Of a DNA stretch of 64,000 nt, positions 47,400 to 59,967 are shown piece after piece. Position numbers and translations under genes: made by a program. Location of the stretch: assembly GCF_036373705.1 (NCBI RefSeq), contig NC_089851.1:54298940-54362939 (forward strand). The letters run 5' to 3'. The notes under the pieces were generated by a model, which worked only from the letters and a program-made list of their open reading frames with translations, was not told where the DNA came from and searched no databases. Source of the DNA: Amia ocellicauda. Taxonomy: Eukaryota; Chordata; Actinopteri; Amiiformes; Amiidae. Numbering within the stretch: position 1 is the first letter of the stretch; every line of letters begins with the position of its first letter.

Positions 47400-48461
47400 A
47401 AATGGCTTGTTCCTTAAAATATTAGACCACAAGAGGGGGAACTTGACCTTGAATACTCTACTTACCAAAACCTTTAAGCAACAATTGTTGTCAACATGTG
47501 TCTTCATCTGATTCATATTTTTATGAGTCTGAAGCCATACATTTCTCGACTCCAAGCACCTGGAAGCCTCAAAAGTTGGGGGCCAAGCAACGAAGTTGCT
47601 GGAACCCTATTGTTATTGTTAGGATTATTATTTTTCCGCAGTATCTTTTCAAAAGCCTATAAAAACCAACGCTTGATGAAAACTCATGAAACTTCATACA
47701 GTGATAGATGGCTATGTAGTACTATGCCATATTCAATATGGAGGCCATATGTCACATGGTCTGGTGGCCATAGTGGCTTAAGTGACACATTTTGGAAAAT
47801 ATACAAAAATCTTCTTCTCCGAAACCGCAGACGGGACAGATGTGAAACTTGGTGTGTGATGTTATGTTATGGCCTAAATTCAGATTTGTTCAAAACAAGT
47901 CAATAAGTCATATTGTTTGGCAGCCATATTGGATTGGCCAAGAATCTTCAAAGATCTTCATCTCCGAAATGGTTGGTCTGATTGATATGAAATTTTGTAC
48001 ACGTGACCTTGGCTAGCTCCTCTATCAGATTTGTTCAAGGCAAGTTGATTGAGAAAACAAAATGGCCGCCATGAGCCAATCAAATTTCAGAGATGGTCAA
48101 GTTGCAAATAAATGCATATGGTGCAGTATGGAACTATGTTAGAATGTATTGGACTGATTGTTACTTGACAGAATTGATCCCATAAGCAATGTGGTGGTCA
48201 CTGGTCATTATTATTATTATTATACTTATTTTTTCTTCTCTTCCACCAGAATATGTTCAAATGCCTATAACTTTTGAACCGCAGTCTAAAAAGTCACCAG
48301 ACTTTGAATGGATGTAGGGGTCTATGGCATGGTCACTAGATCGCAAAATGGCGGCATAATGTCACATGGTTTGGTAGCCATCTTGATTGTAGTCCAGGCA
48401 AAAAATTACAGTTTTCAAACATAGTTTTCTCAGGAACGGGAAAGATATTGTACATATTGCG
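47400..48461. repeat. Probable dispersed repeat region hosting the Polinton
   Basis: Contains the hairpin-like GCAACGAAGTTGC, then CTGGAACCCTATTGTTATTG and several internally similar blocks (TGTCACATGG..GG.GGCCAT, CTTCATCTCCGAAA, TTCAGATTTGTTCAA). The internal similarity suggests an old tandem or dispersed repeat. No gene. The Polinton is inserted at its right edge. Confidence 0.5.
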
Positions 48462-48467
48462 CTTATG
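48462..48467 (+). repeat. Polinton target duplication, left
   Basis: CTTATG, matching CTGATG at 60639-60644 in five of six positions; the family makes 6-bp duplications. Confidence 0.75.
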
Positions 48468-49068
48468 AGTAGTAATGATGGCACTTTATGTCAAAGTGTC
48501 AGGTGGCCCCACCCCTACCCAGAAGCCCCATGGGCTGGGAAGCCCCGCCTTACCCAGAAGCCCCACGGGCCAGGAAGCCCCTCCTTACCCAGAAGCCCCA
48601 CGGGCCAGGAAGCCCCTCCTTACCCTGTACCCTTTGATCCTCTCCAGTCAGCCAACTTGTTAGGATACAGGTTTTACCCTTTGACCCTCTCCTGTCAGCC
48701 ATCTTGTTTGGATGACCGTAATCTTGTTAGGATGACAGCCATCTTGTTTGGATGACCTCCATCTTGTTAGGATGACAGGCATTTTGGAAAGGGCACAGGT
48801 CATCTTGACAAGTGTTTACTGCCATCTCACCCTGATGGTGTATGTGTGTGTGTGTGTAATGTTTAAGAGTTTAAACTTATTATTATTTGTGTTAGGTTAT
48901 GTTTTATGATTAGGTTTGTTATGATAAGTTGTTAGCAAAATAAAATACATTAAAATAAAAAGAGAACAACAACATAAAGTTTTAATAAAAAAGTATTTTA
49001 AACTGTGTTTAGTGATGTGCGTGTGATGATTTTAGGTTATATATTTTATGATTATTTTTGGGGTGGTA
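48468..49068 (+). repeat. Polinton terminal inverted repeat, left
   Basis: About 601 bp, pairing with 60025-60638. From the end inward: AGTAGTAATGATGG, three copies of a roughly 39-bp CAGAAGCCCC..GGCCAGGAAGCCCC motif, several 20-21-bp GCCATCTTGTTTGGATGAC copies, a GT run, and an AT-rich block ending TTTGGGGTGGTA. Confidence 0.93.
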
Positions 49069-49299
49069 CAGTTTTGGAAAAATAAAAGAGAAAGAAAAGG
49101 TATAGACATTCAAAATATGAGACTCAGTAAAATATATTTCAATGTCAATATTTTATTGTGACAGCTCTAAAAATGACAACAAGGCATCAAGTCAGATGTA
49201 GACAGTGAGATTAGATACTGACTCGGGTGACCAATGATCCCGCTTCCCCAACACCTACAGCAGCCAGGAAGAAACAACTGAACTGTACTGCACTAGCTA

Positions 49300-50130
49300 C
49301 TCCCTCTACTTGTTTTTTGGCCAGGGCAGTGACACTATTCTGTCTAGCACAGTGTAGAAATTGGGTTTGGTCATGATAGGGATAGTATTTCCAAAAGAAC
49401 TGTGCAGAACTTTTTGGACAGATGTAAAAGCAGATTCACCAGGATGTGTCTCTTTATACAGCATTCTCTTGAGCACATTGGGGAGGGACGCCACTGTTTT
49501 TTCAACATCAGCAACTAGCGATTTCACATCAGAATTACCAGTATCATACAAATCACCAAAATTGTGAGCTATTAGAGTGAGGATGACATCTTCAAACATA
49601 GATTCCTCAAACATACGTAAACGTAATTCCAGGGGCCCCGGGGGTTTCTTTCTCTGAAAAAATATATGAATTAATATAATGTCTTATTGCACAGAAAAGC
49701 AGAGCAGACACAAACAGTATTTTATTTATGTTTGTAAAACACTTGATAAGCCTTGTTTTTTATAACCTTCTCAACTATTTGCATTACTTTCTCATCCACA
49801 CTTTCTAACAAGTCACTAAACCATCTTGAAGGTAGAGTGCATGTTTCAGAGAAAAGCACGCAGTAAGACAGCCCGCTACTGTAAAAAGAGGTAAGCAGAC
49901 AAATAGCACAGTTAACCCCACTCCGAGTGTGCATAAAGAGATAGACAGGTCAGGTGAACAAATACCCTGTACAGGCATTCAGACCTCTGATGATTCTAGG
50001 GCCCTGTTGTTTAGTAAAATATGTCACATTTGTTGGCAACTGGTAGAAGATTTACACACAGCTCATAGAAAAATACATGTTTTGACAAATGTGTTAAAAC
50101 AAAAAGGGTATAACATCGAGTTTGCTGAAT
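49300..50130 (-). other. Polinton left-end region, unrecognised frames
   Basis: Minus-strand open frames near 49.3-49.6 and 49.7-49.9 kb encode protein-like sequence, for example NVLKRMLYKETHPGESAF and ESVDEKVMQIVEKVI. I could not assign them to a known Polinton gene. They may be element-specific accessory genes. Confidence 0.4.
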
Positions 50131-50509
50131 CGTCACACTGTGAGTGAAAACCGCAATTAACAAATAATGAAACAAGTAAGACACAAAGACACTCGGTCTG
50201 CACGTATCACGGCAGTACTGATAAAGAATATTAATGTAGCCAAAAGAATGCTGCGTAGGCTTAAATCTAGAATGGATGTGTCACAATTAGCAGGATCACA
50301 GACACCATTACAGCACAGTGGCGGTTGATGACCACCCAGCAAACTTGGAAATTCAGGAATATATTGATTTGATTGTGTCTGATGAATTAGCATTAGAAGC
50401 TGATAATAATAACCAACCAGACTTGGAAATTCAGGAATATATAGATTTGCACGTGTCTGATGGGTAAGCATTAGAAGCGAATGATAATGATAATCAGATT
50501 GGGGGTGGT

Positions 50510-53500
50510 GATGTAGCAATGTTAGAGGTGAATAATGAAAATGCTGAACAAATGGTTGAGGGTGGTGATGGCGGGGACCCGCCTCGGGTGTTTTTGGAGC
50601 GTATTCGTCACTATGACCGGGAACTTAACAGGTTCCGGGGAATGGAGTTTTATGAAGAATTCAGGTTTGTGAATCTGGATCTGGTAGAATCGTACTGGTG
50701 CTGCGCAAGGGCTGTTAAATGAAATATCACACAATGTGGGTCCTAATGATTTTGTACAGCTTAGACTGAGCTCGGGGTCATTAAATAATGCTTTCTGTTA
50801 GAGGAGGCAACATTTGGGGGAGCTGGATGAAACAGATTTCCTAGAGAGCATAGCTAATTTACTGCAAAGTCACACCGAAATCCTAATATGCAAGGTGGGG
50901 TACGGAGACGTATAAAAGGTATTTTGTTTTGCAAGATAATAGACAAGAAAAGGGCATGCCTCACTGATTTCAAAAACCAAGGTAACAATTTATGTTTTGC
51001 CACCAGTGTGTACCGCCTGTGGAAAGGGAAAGAATGCACAGATGTTTGTTTTACTTCACAAACAGCATTACTACGGGGTTTTAAACATCAGAACATTTAT
51101 AGGTGTTAACTATTTCTGTGATTATTGCCACGCAGTATATGGGCATAAAAATTGTCACACGTGTCGTAATTTGTGCAGAGCGTGTTTAGACCCCCACTGT
51201 TTTGAGGTTAAAGAGACCATCACCAGATGCGATGTATGTAAAATATTCTGTAGAGGTGGTGTCTGTCTCAGGAGACACAAGGCTAAAGCTGCCACCAAAG
51301 AGATTCAGTGTGTTCAACACTTTTACTGTACAGAGTGCTGGACTTTTCTCCCAATAATGCACACTTGCGAAGAAAAGCTCTTTCCGTGCTGTAAAAGTGT
51401 TATCCAGACACCTGACAATCATGTATGCTACATGAGCGTAATAAACATCCCCAAACAATCGGAAAAATACATTTTCTTTGATTTTGAATGCATGCAAGAA
51501 ACAGGACACACATCCCAAATTATGTTTATGCCTCACACATAAACAACAAATGCACATGGGAGTTTTATGGGGATTCTTGCTTATCTGACTTTGTGAAATG
51601 TTTCATTGACACGTGTTTTAAAAACTACACTTTTATTTCACACAATGGTAAAGGCTATGATAACTACTTGGTCATTAGAGAGCTCATACGTGAAAAGGTT
51701 GCTACACACTTCATCACACAAGGAGGTAAAATTATGTGCATGACAGTGACCGCTCTGAACATCAGGTTCATTGATTCATTACATTTCTTGCCTCTGAAAC
51801 TGAGCAATATGCCAAAAGCAATGGGGTTTGAGGGTGAGAAAGGCCATTTCCCACACTTCTTTAACACGGTCGCAAACCAAAATTATGTAGGACCCTTACC
51901 CGCTGAACAATTTTACGGGGTAGACTACATGATGGGTGCAGATAAAACACAGTTTCAGGAATGGTACGATGAGCACAAACTCGATGAATTGAAGCGGTAT
52001 TGTAGACAGGACGTGGACATACTGAGACAAGCTTGTACTACATTTAGAAACGAGATATTATGTATGACAGAGCAGATACGTCTGAAGTGTCCATCTGACC
52101 CTGATTCAGACCTGATTAAAGTCAGTCTTGACCCGTTTCAGTACATCACATTAGCCTCTGTGTGTATGACCATGTACCGGTACATGTTTCTCAGACCGCA
52201 GACCATAGCATTAGTCCATGACAATTATCACAACCAGAAAAAGCGGTTCTCGACCCCCGCTATTCAGTGGCTCATGTATACTGAACACACAGACAACATC
52301 AGTATACAACACGCACTAAAGCTGGGTGGTGAGCATAAATTTGGCCCGTACTATCTAGATGGTTTTGCAGTAATAAACGGTGTGTACACTGCTTTTGAGT
52401 ACCATGGATGTTTTTTTCATGGTTGCGATACCTGTTATAGCGAAAATGACGTTAACAGTGTGACAAAAACAACATTCGGCTGGCTATATCAAAAGACAAT
52501 GTATAAAACCGAATTCTTAAAATTACAAGGGTTTGATGTTAAAGTGATGTGGGAACACAAATGGAAGACAATGCTGAATGAAGACCAGGATGTTAGGGCA
52601 TTTATTTCCGAATCACAGTTACCAGCGCCTTTAGACCCCAGGGAGTCTCTATTCGGTGGGTGGACGAATGCAGTGACCCTGTATTATCAACCAAAACCTG
52701 GCTAGGAACTCCGTTACTATGATTTCACCAGTCTGTACCCGTTTGTAAATAAAACCAAATTGTACCCCGTTGGTCACCCGGATATAATATGCGAGGGCTT
52801 TGAAGATTTACAAAATTACTTTGGGCTCGCAAAAGTCAAAGTTTACCCTCCTAGAAGGTTGTTTTTCCCTGTGCTACCGACCAGAGTTGGTAAAAAACTG
52901 TTCTTTACACTCTGTCGGACGTGCGCTGACACCCAGCAGGGCCCCCCTGCACACACAGCGACGAGCAGCGAGCGCTTACCGGTGTCTGGTGCATGCCAGA
53001 GCTGCTGTCTGCTGTAGATAAGGGTTACAGAATAGCAGAAATATACGAGATCTGGCACTTTAAGCACTCGACCAACACGTTGTTTAGTGAATATATTAAA
53101 ACGCATTTAAAAGGCAAACAAGAAGCTTCAGGCTACCCCCAGTGGTGCAAAAATGACACAGACCGTGAACACTACATCAGAGAGTATCATGACAGAGAGG
53201 GGGTACACTTGGACCATTACAACATTACTAAGAATCCGGCCAAAAGACAGATTTCAAAACTGTTTTTGAATTCTTTATGGGGAAAATTTGGACAACGACC
53301 AGATTTACAAAACACCAGTATTGTGAGAGACCCCAACGAATTATTTAAATACGTGTTTGCCCCATACCACGAGGTCCCGTCTTGTGATTTTATTGATGAT
53401 GACGATGATTTTATGTGCCTGTGTCACCTGGAAACGGGGAAAAGAGCACTACACACAGCTTTCAAATGTAAATATTTGTATTGCCAGTTTCACCACCGCC

Positions 53501-53900
53501 TATGCTAGGTTAGAACTGTACTCTCTTCTGGATTCATTACAAGGTCGTTGTTTGTATTATGACACTGATTCAATCATTTATGTAAGCAGGCCAGGACAGT
53601 GGGACCCCAAGTTAGGAGATTATCTGGGTCAATTGACAAGTGAGCTGCCTCCGGATCAGCACATTACAGAGTTTGTTGCAACAGCACCTAAATCCTATGG
53701 ATATAAGCTCTCAGGAGGGAAAGCCTGTATCAAGGTAAAGGGTATCACATTAAACGTGGCTAATAGTGAGAAAATTAATTTCGATAGCCTAAAAGATTTG
53801 ATACTTGACTATGCGGATAAGTAGGCTGGTGCAAATGGTGAAATAAAAGACATTGCACTGCGGCAACCGGGGATAGTACGTGTTAAACGTGACTGGCACT
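50510..53900 (+). mobile_element. Polinton DNA polymerase B region (fossil)
   Basis: Protein-primed family B polymerase. Motifs seen in order: a Cys-rich N-terminal segment near 51.0-51.4 kb, exonuclease motifs near 51.48 kb (FDFEC), 51.64 kb (SHNGKGYDNYL) and 51.99 kb (YCRQDVD), then polymerase motifs near 52.72 kb (YDFTSLYP), 53.26 kb (NSLWGKFG) and 53.56 kb (YYDTDSI). Acidic coding near 50.5-50.7 kb probably belongs to the N-terminal part or a preceding gene. The region is interrupted in several places. Confidence 0.93.
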
Positions 53901-53949
53901 TTGAGATGAGAACACTGCAAAAGACCGAGAGATAAATTACAGATTACAA

Positions 53950-54520
53950 CGTTAGCTCGACAGATGTATCCAGGCAAATCTCAATATTTTTTGGAAGCTT
54001 TTGAAGATGCCACCAAGAAGTATTTTGGATACTTATTTGTCGATGTCATGTCAAAGACCCCTGATGAATACCGTTTAAGGACGGGTCTTTTCCCCCCTGA
54101 CATCCCGGTGGTTTATGTGTTTAAAAAACAAAGAAAGTAAAAGCCGCTGGTTTTCCAGCGTTGAGCACATTTGCTGTCTGTGACTCTGGCTGTCAGTATG
54201 TCACTGCGTATGAAGAGAAAACTGGCTCTCCTGCAGCTGCTGGTTAAAGCCAAGCCGCAACAAGGCCATTCTGTGCGCCGCTGGAAGCGACCTGGTACAG
54301 GCCGTGTCAGAAATCGCTCTAAATACACTGAAAGGAAACATCCGCTTGAGCGCTAAACAATTTCAGAAACTCAAGAAAAGTGGCCACATTATAAAAACAC
54401 TTAGTAAAAAGACAGTGTCTGTTAAGAGAAAGAGAAATCTATTGAATCAGTCTGGGGGGTTTATCAGTAATTTGCTAAGTATTGCCATTCCCCTCATTAC
54501 CGGCTTACTGACCAGATGAA
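53950..54520 (+). mobile_element. Polinton small structural/basic gene region (fossil)
   Basis: A short segment near 54.0-54.1 kb (SQYFLEAFEDATKKYFGYLF) is followed by a very basic segment with a hydrophobic end (SGGFISNLLSIAIPLITGLL). The basic plus hydrophobic layout resembles small virion-associated proteins of adenovirus-like elements. Specific names cannot be given from sequence alone. Confidence 0.55.
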
Positions 54521-55259
54521 AATGCAATTCACTGAGAAAATGTATCTAGTACCTCAGAAACAGATGGGCCAAATTAAAGAGGACTTTCCAGTTGAACACG
54601 ACATCAGAAAAATAGCCACATATAAATTGGATGGTGAAATGAAAGATATTCTGCAAAGCTCTCAATTGGGTGAATATGACAAAGCGCTGCAGAGGTACTT
54701 GGCCCTGACGTGGCAGGCAGAATCTGAAAAAGCCACTTTGACTTTGCAGATGCCTGACACCGATACCCCGGCCGAAAAACCGCACACAGAGCCTGTTTTC
54801 GATTATATTTTAGACGCTATCCCACAAAGGCAAAATAAAAATGCCGAAATGGTGTCCAACAATTCTATAGCTAGCTGGAATGAGAATGGGGAATTTGTGT
54901 ACAAGGGGGGCCCTGTTCGTGGGTCTCATGTGATTGATCTGGTTAGGGCTGTCACACAGCCGCACACGCTGGCCACAGGAAGAGCCCCCAAAGGCTGGGG
55001 CAGTTTTATGATGGCGATGGCGGAGATTAACATCCCCGGTTCGGTACTGTCTAACAGAATAAACAGGGAGGTGTTGGAGAAACTGAAAACAACACCTACT
55101 AGAAACAGTTCTATGTCTATACAGAGAAATCCTATTTCTCCTGAACCAGACTTTGATATTTCGATGGAGGGGGCGGCTGCCCCACCCGAAACACCACAAA
55201 GAGACCAGCCAGCTAAAAAGCATCGGCTGTTTGGGAAATTACCATGGCTGTCTCTGTAA
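54516..55259 (+). mobile_element. Polinton conserved protein of unknown role (fossil)
   Basis: A 247-codon open frame beginning MKMQFTEKMYLVPQKQM, with DGEMKDILQSSQLGEYDKAL near residues 40-60, a Pro/Thr-rich middle, a segment GGPVRGSHVIDLVRAV near residue 130 and a basic end. It lies between the polymerase and the capsid block, where Polintons commonly keep structural genes. I do not recognise a domain. Confidence 0.6.
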
Positions 55260-55910
55260 AGCGGGTCCTCATGGTTTTATTTTTTGTATTATTATTTTGG
55301 TTGTTGTTTGTTTATATATAGGCTATAGAAATACATACATTGATGTTATCTGTAAAATGTTAAATCCTTGTGTGATTCTGATAATAAAAAAAGGAATTAT
55401 TATTATTATTATTATTATTATTGTGTTTGTATGTCAAAGAACATTATCAGTGGTGTTTCACTGTTTTAGTTTATTTGGTTTTTGTGTGTGCTGAATAAAA
55501 AATGTAACGCGTGATAAACTATGGTGTTTGTATGTATGGATTTATTAACTACATATAAACATAATTCATGTGTATATAATATTTTATTATCAGGTTAGCA
55601 GGCGTTACATATATGAGAATGCCACGTCATTAAGCTTAAACGCACACACACAAACATACACACAAGCATTATTCTATCATTCTATAGTGTCTATAGTGTT
55701 ATTCATACACTGTTCTAACATTGTTTATTTCTGTTCATGACTGATTTAGCAATTATGACAGATCCTAAAATCATGCATTCGGTTACACATCTGACAATTC
55801 TCATTTACATGAAGCTTAAACAGATACATAGGTCTCGTTCTCCTGTTATAAATTTTCACAAACTGCATTACTAATTAAATCTTCAGAATACAAATCCAAT
55901 ATCTGATTTT
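55260..55910. other. AT-rich gap inside Polinton
   Basis: Low-complexity AT-rich sequence between the two convergent gene blocks, including an ATT run at 55396-55422. No coding recognised. It is the likely convergent polyadenylation region. Confidence 0.55.
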
Positions 55911-55913
55911 AAG

Positions 55914-56330
55914 CTAGCCCCTTACAACGCTGTTGTAAAAAATACACACAGTGGTTTCCACATGTTGTGGATAAAGCATCCTGCAACTGTCTGGAGTTAA
56001 CACTGTTAACACTGAGTTTGTGTTTAAAAAACACATGATTGATTTAGGGAAAAAAGGAGCATTGGGGGGGAATCCGTAAGAATCAAAGAATTCGGCCTTC
56101 CCATCTCCTCCTAGATAGATAGCAAGCCAGTGCTCCCCGGGTCGGTCATGCGGATGTGTGTTGATGACGAAACAGGCCGGCCTGTGGACTCCTGACCGTT
56201 TGGGGAGCTTGTCAGATGGAAACACACCCAGAAAATAGTCTGTTGTGTAACTGTCCTTAGTCATGATGGCCCCAATCTGTTGCGTATTCATGACCAGAGT
56301 ATTGAAAGCCACAAGGCAATCGTTTTTCAA
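55914..56330 (-). mobile_element. Polinton adenain-like cysteine protease (fossil)
   Basis: A minus-strand frame reads PGEHWLAIYLGGDGKAEFFD followed by SYGFPP, the His and acidic positions of adenovirus-type proteases, with a Cys-bearing C-terminal segment (QHVETTVCIFY). In this family the enzyme matures virion proteins. Confidence 0.88.
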
Positions 56331-56349
56331 CTGTAGTCGTAAAGGACTT

Positions 56350-57620
56350 ATCTTAATAATGATTAATGTTAATTTCAACAATGTTGTCAAAAACAGCATA
56401 CACTATCATGTTCACGGTGGTTGGTAATGGCTGGGCAAAACTAATTTCTGCTCTCAGGTTCCCTGTTTTTATGAGCGAATAGTGCCCAGTGCACTCTTGA
56501 TCCGGGCTGAGGTTAAATGCAAACAGTGTGTAACCTCTGGCAAACTCCTTACAGTCCACTACCAGAGGCTTGTCTTTGAGGTGCTTTCCGGCTGTTTCCA
56601 CCAGGTTAAAGTTATCATTTGCGAAATCCGGTTGTAGCGGTTTAGTAGGGATCTGCTCCCCATCTACTTACAGGGCCAGGAAATTAATATCACAATGTTT
56701 AAAGTAGAAGGGGTTTATCCACAAAACCAATTGCTATTATTTTAGCCAATTGTCCCAGAAACACATTTTCCTGGTTGCAGACCCTGCTTCCTCTGGCCAG
56801 ACTGAACACTTTCATATGAACCCGATCTACAGGGTATTTTGCATTAGCCACCTGCAGCACATCGGCATGACCCAGCCTGACAGCGGGGGCCACCCGGACC
56901 CTCTTCACAAACACAGCTGCTGAGAGAACCGACAGTTTGAAATCCTCAGCGTTGCTCATGAGACAGAACGCTTCTCTGTTACGGGTGAGTTGAATTTTTA
57001 TATCAACGCCGTTCAGCACTAATTTGTCTTGAAAAAACATGTCTGCATGAATACAACCCAACAATTCTAGTTTTCGGCTTCCTGCTGTATAGGCCGCTCT
57101 ATTTCTGAACCCCAGGTTTGTCCCGTTCAGTGCGGTTACTTCATGCTGGCCGGCTGTGTCCTTGACAAAAAGGCCTGCTGAGTACTATGTGTTCAAAGTG
57201 CTTTCACTGTAGTTGAGAATGGATTCTATTATAGCCCTGTATGGATAACAGTTGTTGCTCTGGCTAATAAGTCTGTCACCGATTGTGATGTCGACCTGGC
57301 TGAAAAGGGAGGCCACGGGGTAATTTACCAGGCCCACCCGATCATCCTGGGCCAGATCAGTGCCATCATGCTTAGTAATTTTACAAGTCAGGTAGATGAT
57401 CGTGTTGTTCAGATCTAGATAGTCCTCTCCGTTTCCAGTGATGTAGAATTCCAGTGGGGCATTGTCAGAGAGCGCTGTGAGGGGGGGCACCTACACATAG
57501 AAACTCTTCTCAATGCTGGTCTGTGTGGGCACCAGCTGAAAAAGGTCCAGTTCAGATTTGGTGCACTCCTCAGAACTGCAGTGAACGAAAGCCATGTTTA
57601 AAATATATCCCCGCGATGTT
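56350..57620 (-). mobile_element. Polinton major capsid protein region (fossil)
   Basis: Minus-strand coding for a double jelly-roll capsid protein. The start region reads PLEFYITGNGEDYLDLNNT and LVNYPVASLFSQVDITIGD, the middle reads HADMFFQDKLVLNGVDIKIQ, and the end reads FAFNLSPDQECTGHYSLIKT. The final element is typical of the hexon-like fold of Polintons and large DNA viruses. Interrupted in more than one place. Confidence 0.88.
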
Positions 57621-58010
57621 GTTGCCTGGAGCTCCTCTTCTTACCAGCCCCGTTTCTCTTATGATTGTGTTTCTTCTGTATAGTCCTTTTAACAGGGGCC
57701 GGCGGTCCTGTGAGCCCCAGTGGTGTCGTTCTTTTCCTTTTAATGCCTCTCCTGACCTTTCGGAGCATGAATTCTACTGGCCACCGCACTTGTAACCTGC
57801 CCGACCACATCTTTAGCTATGTTTCTGGCAGCCAATTTGACGTGTGGTTTGACAATTTCTAATCCGCGTCTCAGAAAAGGCATAGCTACCAGCTACCCCC
57901 GCACCGTATTGTACTGGCATCCCGGCGAAACCGGGGAGGCCGTTACCCGCCTGATACTTGTAGTAGTTCCTATACATGTGCGGGTCTCCATAGTTTTTAA
58001 CAATCACCAT
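57600..58010 (-). mobile_element. Polinton core-like protein region (fossil)
   Basis: A Gly-rich start (YQAGNGLPGFAGMPVQYGAG) and a strongly basic tail (RRGIKRKRTTP, RTIQKKHNHKRNGAGKKR). Such small Gly-rich/basic proteins sit beside penton genes in fish Polintons and resemble adenovirus core proteins. Confidence 0.65.
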
Positions 58011-58013
58011 GAT

Positions 58014-58757
58014 TTAAAAGTGGTTGTATCTAACAGGTTGGAAATGCAACTTCACTATCACCTTGCCGTATGCGAATGTCACATGTCCGTTCTGGTCAGT
58101 CTTTATTTCAGTGCTGATGGTGTCGAATTCATCCATGCTCAGGGGGACATAGTGGGGCTTATCATATAACAGCGTAACAAACTTGCCTTCTTCCCCTTTT
58201 TTAGGTATACAGCGCAGAAGCGGGGCATACATGTCACCCACTAGTTGGTGTTCAATTATATCGGTATAAACATACATGTGGTTAAAACCCGCTGTAATAT
58301 CCGCAGGCTGGGGCGATTCCCCCCCCCCCCCCTTCTCGGGAATGAACCCCAAGACATGTGCTAGCTGGCCCGTGGTAAAAAACAATAAAGTCGAATCCCT
58401 GAAAAGCCTCACGCTTCTAATATAGTTGTATTGAAAGTATACCTTGGGCAATGTGGGGACGGCCTTGACAGCATTATTCATGGCTGTTAACAATACATCA
58501 ATGTTTTTATAGTAGCCTTGTGATATTTCATAATACCAGTTTGTATCGGTTGTCTCAGAATGCAATTCAAAGCTCTGTTTCCTGTCAAACGTATTGATGG
58601 TCATGGGGTAGTGCATCTCCACCATCCCTACCTCCCATTTACCTGGTAGATCGATGGATTTGGCTAGATGGTCAGTGAAGTTGGAGCTCTTGTTGTTAGG
58701 AAATAGTGTCTCCGAGGCATTACTGGTAAAAGTCAGGTAAAATCCATTTTCACTCAT
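58014..58757 (-). mobile_element. Polinton penton (minor capsid) protein (fossil part)
   Basis: A 247-codon minus-strand frame beginning MSENGFYLTFTSNASE, then FPNNKSSNFTDHLAKSIDLP and GKWEVGMVEMHYP. This N-terminal wording is characteristic of the single jelly-roll penton of Polintons. Length is as expected. Confidence 0.88.
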
Positions 58758-58760
58758 TTT

Positions 58761-59853
58761 TTATCCTCTCACAACCCCCGGGGCTATGTCTTTCACCTCT
58801 GAAGCTTTGATCCAACTATTAAATTTAACTCCCCAACTCAGCCATTTGACTAAAACTTGTTTACCACGGCCACGGCCTCTGGAGTCTAAAATTTTCTGTA
58901 TTCGATAGACTCTGTCACCATTTGGGTTTATCTTTTGTAACTCTTCGGTGTAAAACTGACCTTTTATGTCGTCACCAGCATAATCTTTTAGTTTGTAAAT
59001 AGGCCTTAATCCAGGCACACATTTTTTAACTATGAATATTTCATCTGTGAATGTTTGCTCATACCCCTTTTCAAATTTCCCTTTTATTCTCGACACCCTC
59101 ACATGATCACCTTCTTTAAACTTAAATTTTGAAGGTTTGCTTTTTACAAATGACCCATACACAGTCCTCCACACCCTCAGGGCATTGTCATGGGTGACAT
59201 CTACTGGTCGTTCCTTGACAGTTCTATGGAATGTGTGATTGTAACTGTGAAACAGCTCTAAAGTACTTCCACATTTTCGATTTTATAGTCCTATTGAATC
59301 TCTCTACCACACTGGCTTTCACTTTACTATTTGTCACAAAATGTACAATTTGGTATTGCTTGAGAAGACTTTGAAAACCATGGTTGAGGAATTCTTTCCC
59401 CTGATCTGTCTGCAGTTTCTTTGGAACGCGCCCTTGGGTGAATATTCTTTTAAAGGCGGCACACACTTGCTGACCCGTTTTGTTTTTTAATGGTACTGCC
59501 CAGGCGTATTTGGACAACACATCTATACAGGTTAGAATGTATTTCATACCGTTGTTGAACTTTGAGAACTGACCCATTTCCACCAGGTCTGCCTGCCATT
59601 GCCAGTCAATGTCTTGTACCAGTGTCAAGTTCCTCTTAAACCTCACCCGCGCTGGTCTGTGCACTGTGTATGTATATTGATCCGATAACCATTGTGAAAC
59701 ATGTTCTCTTTTTATACGGTCACCCTTTGCTCTGGCACTTCTCAGCAGTGTATCGAGTCCTCCAAAACGACCGGCTTCTTTAGGCGTATAATAGATCTCT
59801 TTTAATCTCTCTTCATGGTTCATTTTCTCGTGATTAATGAATACACCCTTCAA
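58761..59853 (-). mobile_element. Polinton retroviral-type integrase region (fossil)
   Basis: Minus strand. The rve core shows QADLVEMGQFSKFNNGMKYI (first Asp), LQTDQGKEF (second Asp) and VKASVVERFNRTIKSKMWKY (Glu). Downstream is an SH3-like segment (FKEGDHVRVSRIKGKFEKGY) and a chromodomain-like end (KILDSRGRGRGKQVLVKWL). The integrase is the usual enzyme for insertion of this family. Its start lies 26 bp from the divergent tRNA-Leu-like gene. Confidence 0.93.
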
Positions 59854-59879
59854 CTTAGTAACTTATACCAAATAGTAAC

Positions 59880-59962
59880 ACCCAGGTGGCTGAGTGCTTA
59901 AGGCATTGGACTTAAGATCTAATAGATGTATGTCTGTGTGGGTTGGAATTCCACTCTGGGTA
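59880..59962 (+). tRNA. tRNA-Leu(UAA)-like gene inside Polinton
   Basis: 83 nt including discriminator A. Acceptor ACCCAGG pairs with TCTGGGT. Anticodon stem TTGGA/TCTAA, loop CTTAAGA, anticodon TAA. A long variable arm AGAT/GTCT identifies a class II tRNA, and its length equals vertebrate tRNA-Leu(UAA). All stems pair, using some G-U. Position 19 is C instead of G and position 56 is G instead of C, so the elbow pair is exchanged rather than lost. These same changes alter box A (TGGCTGAGTGC) and box B (GGTTGGAATTC), which could weaken Pol III transcription. Confidence 0.75.
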
Positions 59963-59967
59963 AGTAC

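Noticed and set aside
48465-48755. Pro-rich 96-aa frame at the Polinton left end
   Set aside because: It is the translation of the terminal-repeat minisatellite; the right terminal repeat gives the mirrored frame.
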